Positions 43,483-54,251 of a stretch of DNA of 64,000 bases are shown here, one piece after another. The notes beneath the pieces were generated by a model, which did no database searches, had not been told where the DNA came from, and saw nothing but the letters and a program-made list of their open reading frames with translations. The stretch comes from Hordeum vulgare subsp. vulgare (taxonomy: Eukaryota; Streptophyta; Magnoliopsida; Poales; Poaceae), in contig NC_058522.1 in the NCBI RefSeq assembly GCF_904849725.1, positions 457,438,844 through 457,502,843 of the forward strand, written 5' to 3'. The position numbers and the translations under genes are program-made. Position 1 is the first letter of the stretch. Each line of letters begins with the position of its first letter.

Positions 43483-45476
43483 AGCATCCCCAAGCTTAAC
43501 TCTTGCTCGTCCTCGAGTAGGGAAGTGATAAAGACTAAATTTTTTTATGTGGAATGCTACCTAGCATAGTTGTCCTTTGTAACTTCTTTCATGTGACATG
43601 AATGTTCAGATCCGTAAGATTCAAAACAATAGTTTGATATTGACATGAAAACAATAATACTTCAAGCAAACTAGCAAGGGACAATGCTCCAATGATGATG
43701 ATCATCACACTTTTATTTACTCACAGCTCAAAGCTTAGAACGATGATGACTCTATAGGAAATGCCTCCGGCAATGTACCGGGATGTGCAACGATCTAGCT
43801 TGGCGTATGACGTTGAAACATCTCGCTAGCTATCTTACGATCATGCAATGGCAATATGAGAGTGACGACACAAGTCATGCGACGGAACAGTGGGAGATGT
43901 ATGGCAATATATCTCGGAATGGATATGAAAATGCCTTAGTAGGTAGGTATGGTGGCTGTTTTGAGGAAGGCATATGGTGGGTTTGTACACCGGCGAGAAT
44001 TGCGCGGTACTAGAAAGGCTAGCAATGGAGGAAGGTGAAAGTGCATCTATACCATGGACTCACATTATTCATGAATAACTCACATACTTGTTGCGAAAGT
44101 TTTTATTAGTAATCAAAGCAAAGTGCTAAACGCATACTCCTAGGGGAAGGGTTGGTAGGTGTTAACCATAGTGCGATCCCGACCTCAACACAAAGGATGA
44201 CAATCAATAGATCAATTATGCTCCGACTTCCTAACATAGCGGTTCACCATACGTGCATGCTACGGGAATCACTAACTTCAACACAAGTATTTCTAGATTC
44301 ACAACACCCTACTAACATAACTCTTAATATTACCAAATCCACGTCTCAAAACTAATTGAGAGGAATCAAGACTTCTCTTTCTACTCAATGCACATGAAGA
44401 TGGAGGTTTTTGTATCCTCTTTGGGTACCTATCACCTTTGGGACTACTTTCATAGCATAAGCCAACTACCAAGTCACGCACCGTCGTGCTCTAAAAGATC
44501 CAAGTGAAGCACAAAGAGCAAAAATATCTAGCTCAAAAGATATAAGTGAAGCACGATGAGCATTCTAGCAAAATCACAATGAGTGCATGTATCTCTCAAA
44601 AGGTGTGCAGCAAGGATGATTGCGACACAACAAAAATAAAAGGCTTCTACGATACAAGATGCTCCAAGCAAAACACATATCATGTGGTGAATAAAAATAT
44701 AGCTCCAAGTAATGTTACCGATGGATTGAAGACGAAAGAGAGGATGCCTTCCCGGGGCATCCCCAAGCTTAGGCTTTTTGGTGTCCATGAATTTGGCTTC
44801 GGATGCCTTGGGCATCCCCAAGCTTGAGCTCTTTCCACTCCTTATCTCTTTTTCCATGAGAACATCACCCAAAACTTGAATACTTCACAACACAAAACTT
44901 AAACAGAAACTCGTAATAACATTAGCACAAGAAAACAAACTACCACCTCTTTAGGTACTGTAGCAATCTTGATTTCTATTTATATTGGTGTTAGATTACT
45001 GTATTCTCACTTTACCATGGCTAGTACCCCCCGATACTATCCATAGTTTCATCAAAACAAGCAACCAACTCAACAAAAATAAAATCTATCAAAAACATAC
45101 CAGTCTTTAGCAATGTGTATACTTCGTATAATTCTGGTATCTAAAAAATTCTGAAAAATTACGACTGACTGGGAAAAAGGCATATCAACCATAAGGTGAA
45201 CGAATCAACGCAAAAGCTCTTTCTGAATAAAAATGAAAAATAACCTCGTGAGCGAAAAGTTTCTGTCTTTTTCCAGCAGGATCAAACAACCATCACCAAG
45301 ACTAGTCATAAAGGTTTTGCTTGGCTCAAACACAAAAAGGAACACAAAAAACACAATCATAACAGAATTATGATGGTGTGGACGCAACAAAATAGAAAGA
45401 AAAAGATGAATTCATTGGGTTGCCTCGCAACAAGCGCTATTGTTTAACGCCCTTAGCTAGGCATAAGGCGATAGAA
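43483..45476 (-). other. Non-coding region of element B with polypurine tract and two internal copies
   Basis: The true tract on minus is AAGCTTGGGGATGCT next to the LTR at 43,482. Two more copies of AAGCTTGGGGATGCC lie at about 44,756-44,772 and 44,811-44,825. No third ORF or other coding frame is recognised. Confidence 0.6.
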
Positions 45477-46088
45477 TCACGTATCGTCGTCTTTGGTGCT
45501 CAAACCATAAGTAGCCCTCATCATGGATTCATAAGGCAATCTTATTTTGTTTCTAGGAAAGTGCTCCATGCCCTTCTTTAAAGGAAACTGAAATATAATA
45601 TTCCCTTCCTTCATATCGATGATAGCACCGATAGTCCTTAGGAGAGGTCTACCAAGAATAATAGGGCATGTAGGATTGCAATCAATGTCAAGCACAATGA
45701 AATCCATGGGTACATAGTTCCTATTTGCAATAATAAGAACATCATTGATCCTTCCCATAGGTTTCTTGACAGTAGAATCCGCAAGATGCAAATTAAGAGA
45801 ACACTCTTCTATCTCATTAAAACCCAGAACATCACATAAAGACTTTGGAATCGCAGAAACACTAGCACCCAAATCACACAAAGCATTGCATTCATTGTTT
45901 TCGATTTTGATTTTGATAGTATGTTCCCACTCATCATGAAGCTTTCTAGGGATAGAGACTTCCAATTCAAGTTTCTCTTCAAGAGATTTTATCATAGCTT
46001 CAACGATATGATCGGTAAAGGCCTTGTTTTGGCTATAAGCGTGTGGAGAGTTTAGCATGGATTGCATCAAGTAAATGCATTCAATCAA
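45477..46088 (-). pseudogene. Aspartic protease of element B
   Basis: It reads HTIKIKIENNECNALCDLGA with SVSAIPKSL following, then CPIILGRPLLRTIGAIIDMK, an Athila-type retropepsin with DLGAS as the active-site motif. It is in the same frame as gag upstream but separated from it by an in-frame TAA. It ends at a stop after LSTKDDDT, and no RT follows. Confidence 0.8.
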
Positions 46089-46109
46089 GGAGCAACTATC
46101 ATAATTGAA

Positions 46110-47457
46110 TTACTTGAAATCCAAAGTAGTAATTTCATTACTACTCAAAGTTTTAATATCTTCTACTCCACTTTCAATGCTTTTAGCATCAAGATAGATG
46201 GACTCCGAATCATTGGGTCGTTTTTCAACCAAAGTGGATTCATATCCAGCCCCATCATCATTAGGTTTGACACAAGAAAACAAAGATTCAATGGGAGTCA
46301 CACCAAGCAGTTTAAGATCTTCGTGATTCTTATCACGAGAACACGCCTTTTTAAGCCATTCATGTCTAGCACGAATTTGGGCGGTTCTTTCTTTGCTCTC
46401 GCTCATGGATACACGCATAGCTTTCAAAGTTTCATCCATACTGATCTTGGGAGGAGCACATCTAACTTTCAAAGCATCAATATCACTAGACATTCTATCA
46501 ACGCTCTTAGCCAAATCGTCAATTTTCAGTAGTTTTTCCTCTATGGACGCATTGAAAATCTTTTGCGAGTTGATAAACTATTTGATGTTACTCTCTAGAT
46601 CAGAGGGTAATATATTGTAATTTCCATGAGTATTGTTGTAGGAGTTGCCAAAGTTATTAGAGGAGTTACTAGGAAAAGGCCTAGGAACATAGTTTCCTCT
46701 AAAAGCATTGTTGTTGCCAAAATTGTTCCTACCAACAAAATCAACGTCCAAGCTAGCGTTGCTACTCTCAATCAAGGAAGACAAGGGCATATCATTAGGA
46801 TCTAAAGGAGCACTTCTACTAGCAACCAAATTCATTAACTCATCCATCTTAGCACTCAACGAGTTAATTTCTTCTATAGCGTGTACCTTCTTACTAGTAG
46901 GTGACCTTTCAGTGTGCCACTGAGAGTAGTTCGTCAGGATATTGTCTAGGAGTTTTGTGTCTTCTCCTAACGTGATTTCCATGAACGTTCCACCTGAGGC
47001 GGAGTCCAAGATGTTTCTAGAAGCGAAATTCAAGCCAGCATAGATGATATCATTACAGAGAGAGATAATCTTAGCCGGCGGAAAATACTTGGATATGTAA
47101 GCATCTTTGCACTTATTCCAAGAATCAATACTATTTTTGGGCAAAGACGAAAACCAAGTTTTTGCTCGATCTCGCAACAAGAAAGGAAAAAAGATTCAAT
47201 TTAACCGCATCATTATCAACATCTTTCTTCTTTTGCATATCGCAAAGCTGAATGAAGGTATTAAGATGGGATGCAGCATCTTCACTAGGAAGGCCGGAGA
47301 ATTGCTCTTTCATAACAAGATTCAGCAAAACGACATTGATTTCGTATGACTCCACACTAGTGGCGGGAGCAATTGGAGTACTAATAAAATCATTATTATT
47401 AGTATTCAAGAAGTCACAAAGTTTGTTGTTCTCAGTCATGGTGTCTTCAGCAAGCAA
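46110..47457 (-). pseudogene. gag of element B
   Basis: The N-terminal part (47,457-47,131) reads SAASHLNTFIQLCDMQ-like gag sequence. One indel near 47,170 moves coding into the frame of 47,180-46,110 (AKTWFSSLPKNSIDSWNKCK, PPAKIISLCNDI). An in-frame TAG near 46,578 and a TAA near 46,110 interrupt it. The C-terminal part is charged and probably helical (KISMDETLKAMRVSMSESKE). Confidence 0.8.
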
Positions 47458-47664
47458 GAAAGCTCACATGCGAACAAAGAGCAAGCGAGAGAAAAGGGCG
47501 AACGAAAAAAAAGGCAAACGAAAAAGAGGCAAACGAAGAGAAGGGCAAATCTTTTTGTAAATTTTTGTTTTACAGAAGTGGGGGAGAGGAAAACGAGAGG
47601 CAAAAAAAGTAAATGCAAGAGATGAGTTTGCGACACTTACTTGGATGAGTTCTTGACTTGATCC

Positions 47665-47720
47665 TCCCCGGCAACGGCATCAGAAATTCTTCTGCTACAG
47701 CAACGAACAACAGCGCCAGA
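47665..47720 (-). other. Split or duplicated primer binding site of element B
   Basis: On minus the usual TCTGGCGCCGTTGCCGGGGA is not continuous. TCTGGCGCTGTTG appears at 47,720, then about 25 nt later TCTGATGCCGTTGCCGGGGA. It looks as if a short insertion or duplication split the site. Confidence 0.5.
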
Positions 47721-48555
47721 GATTGGCACATTGATGGAGACTGGGCTTGCGTTGGTTTTTCCCTTGAAGAGGAAAGGGTGGTGCAGCACATGAGTAGTAA
47801 GCATTTACCTCAGTTTGAGAACCAAGGTATCAATCCAGTAGGAGAATCTCGTTAAGTCCAGAGTACCTGCACAAACACAAAGAGCTTTCACCCAACGCTA
47901 TAAAGGGGTTGTCAATCCCTTCAAGATTGATTGCAAAATGAGATCTGAAGGTAGAAAGTGCAACGAAGTAAAAGTGTAAGGCTGAAAATATGGTGTGGAG
48001 TAGACCCGGGGGCCATAGTGTTCACTAGAGGCTTCTCTCAAAATAGTAAATATTACAGTGGGTGAACAAATTACTGTCGAGCAATTGATAGAACCGCGCA
48101 AAGTCATGACAATATCTAAGGCAATGATCATACATATAGGCATCACGTCCGAGACAAGTAGACCGATACTTTATGCATCTATTACTATTACTCCACACAT
48201 CGACCGCTATCCGCTATAAAGCAAGATGACATGATGTAGAGGGATAATCTCAAACCAATGATGAAAACCCCATATTTTTACCCTTGATGGCAACAACACG
48301 ATGCGTGCCTCGCTACCCCTTCTGTCACTGGGTGAGGTCACCGCACGGTATGAATCCAAAACTAAGCACTTCTCCCATTGCAAGAATCATAGATCTAGTT
48401 GGCCGAACAAAACCCACAACTCGAAGAGAATTACAAGGATATGAAATCATGCATAAGAGAGATCAGAAGAAACTCAAATAAGATTCATAGATAATCTGAT
48501 CATAAATCCACAATTCATCGGATCTAGACAAACAAACCGCAAAAGAAGATTACAT

Positions 48556-50700
48556 GAGAAACTTATTTTTGGTGTGGTTGGATTAAAAAAAATCTATATG
48601 ATGGCATGGTTAGTATTAAGTTGAATAATGAAAAGGGCCCATATTTTCAAAGTCATAAAGGGGTCAGACAAGGTGATCCTTTCTCCCCCTTCTTATTCAA
48701 TATTGCTGTGGAGGCCCTGTCTAAGATGGTGAGAAATGCTCAGAAGGGGAAATTGTTCACAGGTTTGGCTTCTGATCTCGTTGAAGATGGTGTTGCTATT
48801 CTGCAGTATGCAGATGATACAGTTATCTGTTTTGAGCATGATGTTACTGCTGCTATTAATATGAAACTCTTGTTGTATATTTTTGAGATGATGTCACGAT
48901 TAAAGATCAATTTTGAGAAAAGTGAGGTGTTCTGTGTGGGTGGTGATGACATTATCCTAAATACCTATGCTGACATGTTTAACTGTCAGATTGGTCATTT
49001 CCCTATGAAATATCTAGGAGTTCCAGTAAGTGGTTCTGGTCTCAGGAGTGTGGACTGGATGTTTTTAGATGAGAAATTTCGTAAATGTTGTGAATCCTGG
49101 ATTGGGAATGCCGCATCTTCTGGGGGTAGGTTGATCCTGATGAACTCATCCTTAACTAGTATAGTGTACTACTATATGGCTATGTTTCTGCTTCCTAAGA
49201 TGGTCATTTATAAACTTGACAAACACAGGAATAAATTTTTTTGGCGGGAATCTGAAGGAAACAAGAGGTATCATCTTTTTAGGTGGGACCGTATTTGTAG
49301 GTCCAAGAAAAAAGGGGGCCTGGGGTGAAAAACATACATAGGCAGAATGTGAGCTTGTTAGTCAAATGGTGGTGGAAGTTGGAGACACAACAAGGGTTGT
49401 GGAAAGATGTGATTAGGGCTAAGTACTTTAGGAGAGTTGATGTGACATCTATCTCCAGTAAGTTTTCTAATTCTCATATCTGGAAAGCTATTATGAAAGT
49501 TAAGCCGCACTATATGGCCGGTAGAGAGGTGATTTTGAGATCTGGTAATATGACTAGATTGTGGCATAACTCGGTGAATGCTACTCCCCCTTTGAAAAAT
49601 TTGTATTCGGAGCTGTTTTATATATGTAATAACCAGGACATTACTGTAAGGGATTTTAAATCCCGGGAGGGAGGTGATCTGTTTAGGAGACAGCTGACGC
49701 CTATGCTGGCGGGCCAATTGGCAGAGCTGAATGCAGTGGTTGACCAATGGGTCTTATGTGATGATCCGGACCAGATTAGATGGAAGTTTGGAAAAAGATT
49801 TTCTACTAAATCTATATATGAGCATTTGGAAAATAATATTGCTGGATGTGATTTTCGTTGGATCTGGAGTGCAAAATTGCCTCTTAAGATTCAAATTTTT
49901 TTATGGCAACTATTTGAGGATGCTATTCTCACACGAGATGTGATGAATAGGAGGAAATGGAAAGGTAACCCTAGATGTTCTTTTTGTTCAGAAAGGGAGA
50001 CTTCGCAACACTTATGTTTTTCCTGCCCTGTGGCTAGAGTGGTTTGGAGAACAGTGGGGTGTATGCTGGGGACTAGTAATGGCCCTGATAATTTGTGGCA
50101 ATTTTACGCTTGGTGCTTTGCCTATATGCCTAATGGTGTCAGGTTTTATACTTTTGGTTTAGCTGCTGTATGCTGGGCATTATGGAACTGCCGCAATAGC
50201 ACGACGTTTGAGAGGAAGAAGTTGGGGTCTCCTTTTGATGTGGTTTATTCTACTTGTGGATTCCTGACATATTGGGCAGGACTCCTAACAGGGGACGATA
50301 AACTGGCGATGGAGCGGGGTGCGAAGATGCTGAAGATGAACGTGTCAAATATGCTGAGGATATGTGCGGCCCCAGAGGATGGTTGTTGATGGTTTAGAGT
50401 CGTTGGCGCTCAGTGTTTTTGTTGCTAGCCTCCCCCCTCTATGGAGTGTTCTCAGGCGTGGACCTGTGTAATATATACTTGCAGCTTTCCCTTTAAAACT
50501 TGGTACTTGTTCTGTGCGTGGTATGGGTGTTCTTGGGTTTTTGCCCTACGATAGGCTGCTCGATGACGAGTGTCTATGTGTAGGTTTCCCAAGAATGCTC
50601 TGAACTCGCACCCCTTTTTCTGGTTTTCCTTTTTGCTAGAACTGAACTTTGTATTTCCGTTATGTGAGTAATGGAAAAGGGGTTGCCCGGTTCAAAAAAA
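48556..50700 (+). mobile_element. 5'-truncated L1-like LINE
   Basis: It interrupts element B's 5' LTR. Left junction after GAAGATTACAT; right junction at an A-rich tail (TTCAAAAAAA) before TGAAGATCATGG. Compared with the other LTR, 14 bp (42,844-42,857) are missing at the insertion site and no target duplication is visible. It contains the C-terminal half of ORF2 and a 3' UTR (50,390-50,690). Confidence 0.85.
48606..50389 (+). pseudogene. LINE ORF2, C-terminal half: reverse transcriptase and zinc-binding domain
   Basis: RT motifs: GVRQGDPFSPFLFNIAVEAL, LQYADDTVICF (catalytic YADD intact), RLKINFEKSEVFCVGGDD, FPMKYLGVPVSGSGL, SSGGRLILMNSSLTSIVYY. After 49,325 coding shifts frame by one base (a lost G in a GGGGTGAAA context) and continues to the zf-RVT domain FSTKSIYEHL..SAKLPLKIQIFLWQL..CSFCSERETSQHLCFSC. 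The endonuclease and the N-terminal RT are missing through 5' truncation. Only this one indel is evident, so the insertion is fairly young. Confidence 0.85.
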
Positions 50701-51317
50701 TGAAGATCATGGAGAACTTTGTATTGAAGATCCAAGAGAGAGAAGAAGCCAGCTAGCTACTAGCTATGGACCCGTAGGTCTATGGTGAACTACTCACGCA
50801 TCATCGGAGAGGTCATGGTGTGGATGAAGAAGCCCTCCGTATCCGAATCCCCCCTCCGGCAGGGTACCAGAACGTGCCCCGGATGGGATCTTGCGGAGAC
50901 AGAAGCTTGCGGTGGCGAAAAAGTACCTTAGTTGATCTCCTGATTTTTTCTGGAATTTTTGGGAATATATAGGAGAAAGACCTAGGGCAGAGGTCGCCCA
51001 GGGAGCCCACAAGCCTGGAAGACGCGGCCCACCTGGCCGCGGATAGGGGGCTTGTGGGGTCCCTGGTGACCCCGTGCCTTGGTTCCCAAGTTCCCCGCTC
51101 TTCTTCTGTTTCGGAAAAAATCTTTTTGGAAGTTTCGTTCCGTTTGGACTCCGTTTAAAATCCTCCTCTGAAAAGGGTCAAAAACATGGAAAAAACAGGA
51201 ACTGGCACTTGGCACTGAGTTAATAAGTTAGTCCCAAAAAAGATATAAAGGCATACAAAACATCCAAAGTTTGACAAGATAATAGCATGAAACCATCAAA
51301 AATTATAGATACGTTGG

Positions 51318-51725
51318 GCCACAAGAACGTTCCCTCTTCCTACATACTTTTGTGTATCTAGTCTAGTACATGTGCCATGATGTGTGCCATGACGGGTCAC
51401 AAACGTCATGAACAACATGATCGTGCACCTGTAACCACAAGGGTCAGCTCTAATACCAACTTGTAACACCCCGTACACACCGCCCGGTGGTCGTTACTCT
51501 TGGCGGAATCTAGACTGGCCCCACGAATAAATACCAGTCTTTTCTACACACTTTGTCCTCACTCGTGCGCACCCAGGACCAACTTCCCGGTTGGTCGCCC
51601 ATGCTAGAACTACTCCAAGCCAAGCACGCCTAAATTGGGAGTTCTGTTCAAATGAGATCTCGGAAAAGAAGAAATTCCTTATTGATATGAGTGGTCTAAC
51701 ACACCTATTTAGCTAGACTATCACA
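51318..51725 (-). mobile_element. Cassandra-type TRIM: LTR with 5S-derived core plus PBS and part of the interior
   Basis: The LTR (51,725-51,462 on minus, 264 bp) starts TGTGATAGTC and ends CGGGGTGTTACA. It is followed by TGGTATTAGAGCTGACCC (51,458-51,441), an initiator-tRNA-Met-type primer site. The LTR contains AACTCCCAATTTAGGCGTGC then TTGGCTTGGAGTAGTTCTAG and GGGCGACC, close to the internal promoter half of plant 5S rRNA. A 5S insert in the LTR is the defining feature of Cassandra. The interior is cut at 51,317 by element B. Confidence 0.75.
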
Positions 51726-52607
51726 TAGGTCCCTGAATCATTTACCTCTGATAGTAAAGGGAAGACAACAACAATGCAATGTCAATCTGTCTGCTCTTCA
51801 ACTACCAAAGCCCGACAAAAGCCAAGGCCCAATTTTTACAAGAGAGACCCAAGATGGAAATCCTAGGGGAGGCATAGTAAGAAAAAGAACAGGAAATGAT
51901 AAGCAAACACAGCCAGCACGATGCCACCAATCTAACCAAAATCTAGTAGAAGCTGCGTCACCAACAAATTTTACCAACATAACAAGTGAGCGAAAAACCC
52001 TCAAACTTTGACCAACTCGCACGAAAACTGGGATACACTTGTTCATAATAGAGATGATAATAATACCCCAACCCCCAAGGGTTTCAGGTCTACACATGAT
52101 ATTCCACAAAAGAAGCATGTATTTCTTCTTATTATCAGCAAAACTCCAATAAAAACCACCAGGATGCTTATCAAAGTTTGCATGAGTGCCAGAGGAAGAC
52201 GGTAGAAGCCCATTCCCGCGCACAAAGCATAAAAGGGGAGATAGGTAAACCAAGGTAAACGAAAGGGAAGGAACCAAGGTTATATTTAAGAAAGTTAGCC
52301 ACACAGTTCTCGTCCATAGCAGATCAACTAGTCAGCATAACTTCACTTTTTAAGAAGTTAATTTTAAGCCTTGAGAGCGCCTCAAAGCATAAAAAGCGGA
52401 AAATCAGGGTTTGCAATACAAACTCATTATTTTCAACAAAAATGATCATGTCATCCACGTATTACAATAACAAGGTGAAAGAGGGAATCATATTAGATAT
52501 AACTAAGGAGATGTGCCCAGCCGCAGCCGCATGATTCAAAATACAAGACATGTCATGAGCAACAAAGTTAAATATAATAGAAAATACGATCTTCTTGCTT
52601 GGGGCCA
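51726..52607 (-). pseudogene. LINE ORF2, RT palm to C-terminal part (downstream piece)
   Basis: On minus: VAHDMSCILNHAAAAGHISL, then a stop followed by YVDDMIIFVENN (catalytic YVDD), SRLKINFLKSEVM, and later KKKYMLLLWNIMCRPETLGG and FWLDWWHRAGC. Multiple lesions. It is the continuation of the LINE piece beyond element C at 62,432. The far end merges into unassigned sequence near the Cassandra LTR. Confidence 0.7.
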
Positions 52608-54251
52608 TGCTTCCAGCTGCTCAACAATTAGCAATTGTCTTGCAATGGCCCACTAGCGTGTGGGATCGCGGCAGTATTCGAGGATAGAGTATTCAACCCA
52701 AATTTGTTGGTTCGACACGATGGGAGTGAAAGGATATTCTCCAGTATTAGCAGTTGAGTTGTCGTCTCAACCACACCTGAAAGATTAGTATCTGCAAGCA
52801 GGGTAAAAGCAGCAAAGATAGTATGATAGCAATGGTGCTAGGAAAGAATCTGTTGACGGCAGATTATTCCTAACTGAAGTATCAACGGCACCAGAAAAGT
52901 ATTGTACCAGGTAGCAGCAGGGTAACGAGTAACAACAGTGGCAAGGAACAACAACAGCAAGTAACAGTAGTGGCAGAAACAGCAGGACAAAGCAAGTAAT
53001 AGTAGCAGCAAGTAACAGTAGCAGCAACAGTAGTAATAGCAGCAGAGCAAAGCAAGTAATAGCAGCAGCAAGTAACAGTAGCAGCAACAGTAGTAACAGC
53101 AGCAGAGCAAAGCAAGTAACAATAGTAGTGGGACAAACTCGTAGGCAATGCATCGGTGATTTGTTGGATGACATTCATCATGCAATAGTTATAACACGGA
53201 GAGATATGTGGCTAGCTCCCGTTCGTCAATGTGATGTAGGCATGCATTCCGTGTGTAGTCATACGTGCTTAGGGAAAAGAACTTGCATGACATCTATTGT
53301 CCATCCCTCCCGTGGCAGCGGGGTCCAAATGGATACTACGGGATATTAAGGTTCTCCTTTTGATAAAGAACCGGACCAACGCATTAGCACTTGGTGAACA
53401 CATGAACTCCTCAAACTATGGTCATCACCGGGAGTGGTTCCGGTTATTGTCACTCCGGGGTTGCCGGATCATAACACATAGTAGGTAACTACAACTTGCA
53501 AGATCGGATCTAAACACACATATATTGGTGACAACATAATAGGTTCACATCTGAATTCATGGCACTCGGGCCCTTGTGACAAGCATTAAGCATGGCAAAG
53601 TAGTAGCAACATCAATCTCAGAACATAGTGGATACTAGGAATCAATCCCCGTCAAAACTAACTCGATTACATGATAGATCTCATCCTACTCATCACTGCC
53701 CAGCGAGCCTACGAATAGATTACTCACGAACGATGAAGAGCTTCATGGAATTAGAGGGGGAAGAAGATTGATGATGACGATGGCGACGATCTCCTTGATC
53801 CGGAGCCCAAAACGGACTCCAAGTCTGCCCTCCAGGGCAAGAACGGGATGTGGAGGCGCCTCTGGATCGTGAAACGCGATGAACTCTTCTCTCTTAATTT
53901 TTTTCTGGGACGAAAGGGAATAAATAGCTTTGGAATTGGGGGCGGTAGAGCCACGTGGGCCCCACAAGCCTGGTAGCCGCGGCCAGGGGGAGGCCGCGGC
54001 TAGAGGGCATGTGGCCCATTGGCCCGTCCCCTCCGGTGGATCTTTGCGCATGTATTTTTCATATTTTCCAGAAATATTCTCCGTAAATTTTTAGGACGTT
54101 CCGAGAACTTTCATTTCTGCACAAAAACAACACCATGGCAATTCTGCTGAAAACAGCGTCAGTCCGGGTTAGTTCCATTCAAATCATGAAAATTAGAGTC
54201 CAAAACAAGGGCAAAAGAGTTCGGAAAAGTAGATACGATGGAGACGTATCA
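52608..54251 (-). repeat. 3' LTR of element C
   Basis: 1,644 bp. It contains a CAGTAGCAGCAA-type low-complexity minisatellite (52,915-53,125) and a GC-rich inverted repeat (CCCCACAAGCC..GGCATGTGG) at 53,960-54,025. The minisatellite differs in length and order from the 5' LTR copy. Confidence 0.9.

Larger units (their letters stand above)
41994..51317 (-). mobile_element. Athila-lineage gypsy element B, gag-protease only
   Basis: On minus: 5' LTR (51,317-47,732, containing a LINE), PBS region, gag, protease, a 2-kb non-coding stretch, polypurine tract, 3' LTR (43,482-41,994). The LTR starts TGATACGTCTCCAATGTATC. RT, RNase H and integrase are absent, so the element would need proteins from another source. 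Both outer ends are truncated: about 10 bp of the 5' LTR start and 14 bp of the 3' LTR end are missing. Confidence 0.85.
47732..51317 (-). repeat. 5' LTR of element B, interrupted by a LINE
   Basis: LTR parts 47,732-48,555 and 50,701-51,317 match the 3' LTR at 41,994-43,482. A deletion relative to the other copy is at about 48,213. The start of the LTR (GAGACGTATCA on plus) is missing at 51,317, where Cassandra-like sequence begins. Confidence 0.8.

Noticed and set aside
44528..44872. 114-codon minus-strand frame in element B's 3' region
   Set aside because: It spans the internal polypurine-tract copies, and its composition is not protein-like.
52785..53185. Leucine/tyrosine-rich open frames on minus in element C's LTRs (also 60,964-61,360)
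   Set aside because: They are translations of a CAGTAGCAGCAA minisatellite; three overlapping frames are open at once.
53200..53490. Conserved short plus-strand frames shared with 61,303-61,663
   Set aside because: They are LTR sequence of element C in antisense; similarity only reflects the two LTRs.
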